From contig OZ026559.1 in NCBI GenBank assembly GCA_964020155.1, positions 2,977,455 through 3,041,454 of the forward strand: DNA of 64,000 bases. Direction: 5' to 3'. Each line of letters starts with the position of its first letter. Position 1 is the first letter of the stretch. Shown here one piece after another: positions 59,070 through 64,000 of this stretch. This DNA is from Chondrilla cf. caribensis (lineage: Eukaryota > Porifera > Demospongiae > Chondrillida > Chondrillidae). The notes beneath the pieces are model-generated. The model made no database searches. It saw only the letters and a list, made by a program, of their open reading frames with translations, and was not told the origin of the DNA. A program made the translations under genes and the position numbers.

Positions 59070-60750
59070 ATGTGCATATTATGTTTTTTTTTCAATCAGA
59101 GTTCAGAATAATGTGCACGTTGATTATGTCATCAGTAACTTGGTGGTGTGGTTCTATATTCTGAAAACAGTGAAATCCAATAAGCACGATGATGTGATCC
59201 AAGTGACAATACCTATTCCCAATATACATATATGAATTCATGTCATCATGGAATTACCAAGATTTTTGAATTAATCCACACAGTCTCATTGAAAGCTTAG
59301 TAAAACAATTCATCTCCTTCTCTTGACACGTGTAGCCTGCATCCACACTCAAAGACAATTTATGTAGTCAAAAGTAATTTGTTTCAAATAGGCAGATGTG
59401 TAGATGATGAATAAGAGGTCCCAAATTCTCAGCTAATTTTTTTTCATTTCACTACATATTTATAAGAGAATTGTACCATTGATAATGTTTTGTGCATATT
59501 TTGCTAAGCTGGCCTTACCCAATCTAGTAACAGTCATCAAACCATTTTTCTGTCCAAAGATTACTTTTCAAATATTTACTTAATAGGCCTACGTGGTGAT
59601 GCGCTAAAGCACCGTGTGCCTAATGGTATATTATATTTTATAATTAAGTATTATATTATAATTGAATTCAAAGCCCCCAATCATTGTCACATGAGAAGGT
59701 TGAGACTACTATGTTCCCAGCTTCCATTTGAAGAACAATATTTATAAATTAAACATCTTATGTTTTCCAATGAGACCATGGACTTGAAGCCAAAGGAATT
59801 GTTTCCTTGAACCCATATGGAGGGTAACTGAGGATGAGGGAAAGTAGTCTCTCTCTAAACCATACTATGACTTATTTTATATTGTTTTATATGTATGGGC
59901 CAAAACTTTTGCCATAGGGCATCAGAATACCTACCATGAACTAAGGTACTATGGCAAGAGTTGGCTGCTAGAATGTCAAGCCTATAAGTATGCAGAATAT
60001 TACGACGACATCAACCATTTTTTCATACATTGCTTCCTCATCGAGTTATGTGGAAAAATAGCAGCTATTCCAGTTTATCTTGAATGTGAGAATTAAGGAG
60101 CATATAATAGTTAAAGTTTGACAACAAACCTTCGTATGGTCGCAAACCGTGACTTCTACCTAATTTGCATAATTAAAATGGCGTAGATAATTAAAAATAG
60201 TGGCGAATTTTATGTTCCTTTAATTGAATTCATTTAGGATTACAGATTTTTGCTTGAAATGCTCCTATATACTCTAAGGTGTGTATTGGTAGCTATTTAC
60301 TTACGTATGTGAAAGTCTTTATACATTCCACGCTGGTTGTGCGGTAATAATAACTTCGCGAACTGAAAATGGCGTACTTCCAGGAGATAGAAAATTGAAT
60401 ATATCTCCAAAATTGCAAAACATATTGTCACAGTACTTTAGGAACAATTCTACTAATGGCATACAATATGATTCCGGAATAAAATAAAAATCGTTTACAA
60501 AACGCAAAAACAATATTTTAATCGACCTCTAATCACACCTGTGTACACAACAAGTACCCCTTTTCTCATATATCCACTCACATATCAATGAGTCACGCTA
60601 TATATCAGTATCATATATCATAAAATCAGTCAAAATTAGATGTGTCACAGACAGTGAATGAGGATGACTTTTGAGGATTTCCTCTACGTGACTACATAAC
60701 TACCTTTAACTTTCATTATATTATTAAATGTATAGAAATTTCTAGCTGTT
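58500..60750. repeat. Spacer between divergent 7TM copies, with GT microsatellite
   Basis: A pure (GT)n run at 59004-59068. The remainder is AT-rich, with no supported gene, RNA or element. The two 7TM copies on its sides point away from each other. Confidence 0.6.
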
Positions 60751-60757
60751 ACTAGAA

Positions 60758-63165
60758 ATGAGGAAATTTGTAGCTACTTTATTTACATCGTCACTGGTCG
60801 TATCTACTGGACTGTTCTGTGGGGAACATAAGCAATATCAAGTTGATGCCTTTGAAATATTGAAATCCATTAAAGGTGATTCTGACAACTATCAACAACT
60901 CCTCAATTCCTTCTATCCCGTCAACCACGCCAAACCATCAAGTGTCATCATAGCCTACTTCACCAACTACACAGATCAACTTCCTGAAGAGTACTCACTT
61001 GGGACCTATCCATGGAGGACATACCAGGAATAAACTACATTTATTGCAGTATATATTGGTACATGTGGACCACTGCTATAATTTTTGACATCACAGGATG
61101 CAAATGATGGAATTTGGTGATTACCTCCCAACTATAACCTACTACCAGTTGTTCAACAAAACTTCACCTTTTATCTTGCCCACTCCAATTGTATGCATTA
61201 AAATACCATTTGAATATACACGTGGGGAATGGGAAGATCTTGGTACTGTCACCATTCAGGTAGGTATTTATGCATAACAAATTCTGAATCATTGTAATGA
61301 CAGTAATGATGGATTAATATGCGACTCATTTGTCTGCTGGTTGTACGTGTAGATGCCCTGTGAACAGTTCATCATTACATGCATTCAATCATTGTCACAA
61401 ACATTGACGTACAAACTTGCATCTACCTTTCATGGACTGGAAACACTTGTTTATGAATATAAGTTGTAAAATTCAGTTTCAACCATCCCTAAATGTTTAC
61501 ATTTTCACTATGATTTTATGTAAACTGCTTTGAAAAGTAACAGTAAACACAAAATTGTAGGTCATGCAAATACTAGCAATGTTCTTGTAAGATCAGAGGA
61601 TTCCCAGGGAATAAGTGGGATATTGGATTTATTGGAAACATGCATCAATTGCAACAAAATATCGCTTCCTATATAAGTTTCGGCTGTTTTAAGGAGATTA
61701 TATATGAGGGTTAACACCCTAAAACATTGCATAACCATGATGTTTACTGTTGAAATGTGATTAATATGACAAGACAGCTGAATATTCAGGTTGAAGCTTG
61801 AACAGAATTTCACAGTCTTGTTCAGAACATGTGTAATAGAAATATGTTCAATAATTTCAAAATAGTCGAAAATCCGGGCCCTTCAATTTGCAAGTTAGCA
61901 ATTAAGAGTAACAGTTAAGTTACATTTGTAAAGTTATGATCAGACTGCTATGTAGTATATCATATAGTGCCTCAAATGGCTACAAATATAAAATATAAGT
62001 ACAGTAAAATATAAAATATAAGTAAGTAATATAATATATACAAATATAAGTCTGAGGAATCCTTCTTAAATGTACTAGCCTTGTGGTAGCCGATATAATA
62101 TGTGTTACGTACAACACATCTTGATCTATATTCATATATAAAATCAATGACATCACCAGATGAACACAATTCAAAGAGTAAAGATGAGAGTAGACAAACA
62201 AGAGTGTTCCACGAGAAGCTTACAGGAGGAACCAAAGCCGTTGATGTTAGGGGAATGGATCATGCTGGGCAGATTAGTGATTATCTTCGAATTCACCATA
62301 AACCACCAAATGAGAATGCTGCGGGCATTGCTGGGGAACTATTACTTATTGGAGCACCTTTCATACTCTATTTCATTGGCAAAAATCAACTAAGAAATTT
62401 CGAGAAAAGTAGGAGCAAAGCTAAAGTGCCATTCATCTGGGCAGTAGCAAGTCTTGCTCATGTCTTCAATATTTACATGGTCTTGAAATAGCAACAATCA
62501 CATATTATTATAATCACATTTCTCCACGTGTGTTAGATATAGGTAAAACTACTGCCTTGGAATGTATAGTATTTATACTTATACTCATTGAAAGTGGTGT
62601 TTTAGCCTACATTCACAGCAAGTACATCACATTTCCCAATTCCCAAAACATGGAGCATGTTTACAAACTGTTGTGGAAGAAAACAACACGGAATCATTGC
62701 AACAATATCTCTTTGGGGATCTACATAAGTGTAGTGTTTCATTTTTTCATTCTTCCAGTTCAACTCTTATTAGTGAGCATTAATCCACACTTGTATGGAT
62801 TTGGCATTCTCACAGTGTGGTGTGCAATGTTTGTATGCATCATCGTAACATCCATTCCATTCACAATTGATCAAATCTTCATCAAAGAAGAGGAATACAG
62901 AATCACACCAAAACAAGCACTTCAACAGATACTGCTACTCATGTTTATAGCAGTACTTGTCTTTGGATTTGGATCACTAACTTTCAGTATTACACTTGTG
63001 CTACATTTGAGTAAATATGGAGAAGAGACTCGAACACTCTCCTCCTCTCTGATATTTGTACTGCATCATACACTTCTACCAATAGGAGCTTGGATCATCC
63101 GTAGAGTTGGAGCGAAAGTTAGAGGAAATATGCAACAGATGTTGAATGTACAAACCGAGATCTGA
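60758..63165 (+). pseudogene. 7TM ectodomain protein, broken inverted copy
   Basis: Exon 1 starts with MRKFVATLFTSSLVVSTGLF and runs to a donor-like ATTCAG|GTAGGT at 61259. After ...LGTYPWRTY a one-base deletion (CATACCAGGAATAAAC) gives an early stop, and a further four-base loss lies near 61095. The exon-2 homologue begins about 62150 after a ~0.9-kb interval (intact gene: 285 bp), reads through TM1-TM2 and stops at VLK-TAG (62489-62491). It resumes at 62530, has another one-base deletion (TTTGGGGATCTAC), then is open through the last membrane segments to 63165. It is more diverged than the other two copies, so it is an older duplicate. Confidence 0.8.
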
Positions 63166-63169
63166 TCCA

Positions 63170-64000
63170 CTATTATATCCTTCATCAATTTGCAACATAT
63201 TATGTTCTAATAATATTATGCATATAGGGTCAGCATCGTTAATACAAAATATTATAGATATAATATACATTACTAAACAGTTATTATTACTATTATGTAC
63301 AAGGTGTGTGCATGAATGGGTACTATTTGATTAATTCTCTGTGATTAAATACAATTTAATATAAACAATAAATTAAAATATGAAATTAAAACGAGGGATA
63401 GAATGCATGTGACTCAGCAGATGCACAGTGCACATCAAGGGAACAATAATCCTATATATTATGAAATGTTGACAGCCTTCACCTTTGTGAACACCAATAT
63501 ACACTGATATCCTATGTACGTACTTGACATCACTTCGAAACATATGCCTTCATCATAAGATGAAAACATTGTGTCATGTACCTTCACCAAGATGTAGATA
63601 CTTGAAATCACCATGATTGAATCAGAATCTAATAAGTATCTTTTGAGTAAAGTATCTTAATATAATAGTGCTTTGTCTATATCTAATTCAGATACATTAA
63701 AAATACTATGTACCTCTGAATAAAATGAAGGTTATGTCAGGAGACAGTTGTGATTAATGATTTAGTTCATACTTGATATTTTAAAATGACCTATAGTTGC
63801 ATTGGTGGTGTGAATTTCGCTATGAGGCAGGTCCCATTTCGGTATGAGGATAGTTGCATTCAGACGTGTTCAATATTTTCATTGTTTACGGGAATAACGC
63901 TATGCACCTACCTGTCATACTCATGGAAGAAGAAGAAGCTTGTTGACCTGATATTTTTACCATCTCTACCCTTAGTCTATTGACTACTGCAATGTTTACC
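63170..64000. other. No recognisable gene
   Basis: AT-rich sequence after the broken 7TM copy. A 65-codon frame at 63786-63983 starts MTYSCIGGVNFAMRQVPF but shows no motif; the window ends shortly after. Confidence 0.5.

Overview
This is animal (metazoan) nuclear DNA. It is AT-rich and gene-poor, with spliced genes (GT-AG introns, AATAAA poly(A) signals, TATA boxes), CA/GT and AT microsatellites, LINE fragments, small inverted-repeat elements and a pogo/Tigger-like transposase remnant. Nothing looks bacterial. A sponge or another early-branching invertebrate is my best guess, but the sequence alone does not prove it.

Left edge (1-5.5 kb): mostly no recognisable gene. A decayed multi-exon gene ending in a PHD-like zinc finger lies on the minus strand (4283-5212).

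Main array (about 5.8-48 kb): a large tandem array of diverged multi-kb units, all in plus orientation. The ancestral unit appears to be [TATA promoter, short leader exon, intron, one-exon ORF for a 201-aa secreted six-cysteine protein, intron directly after the stop, short 3' UTR exon with AATAAA] followed by [a secreted deaminase-fold protein gene]. Five 201-aa ORFs are intact (11839, 20333, 29002, 37815, 45186) and one is a pseudogene (26078). Only the last deaminase gene is intact (47307-48032, 241 aa, HTE and PCTDC zinc motifs). Three upstream copies keep the 5' end and run into a CA microsatellite at the same codon. The units also carry ~190-bp satellites, a fold-back element and several insertions. 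Comparing units gives empty and filled sites for these insertions.

Right part (50-64 kb): three copies of a gene family with a signal peptide, a glycosylated ectodomain and seven predicted membrane segments. The middle copy (56677-58476, minus, two exons, 504 aa) is intact. The left copy (minus) and right copy (plus, inverted) carry frameshifts or stops. The left and middle copies lie in a ~5.5-kb tandem duplication.

How the genes work together is inference only. The pairing of a multiplied secreted cysteine-rich protein with a secreted deaminase-like protein suggests a lineage-specific extracellular (defence, effector or recognition) locus. The 7TM proteins look like cell-surface receptors, but I recognise no named family.
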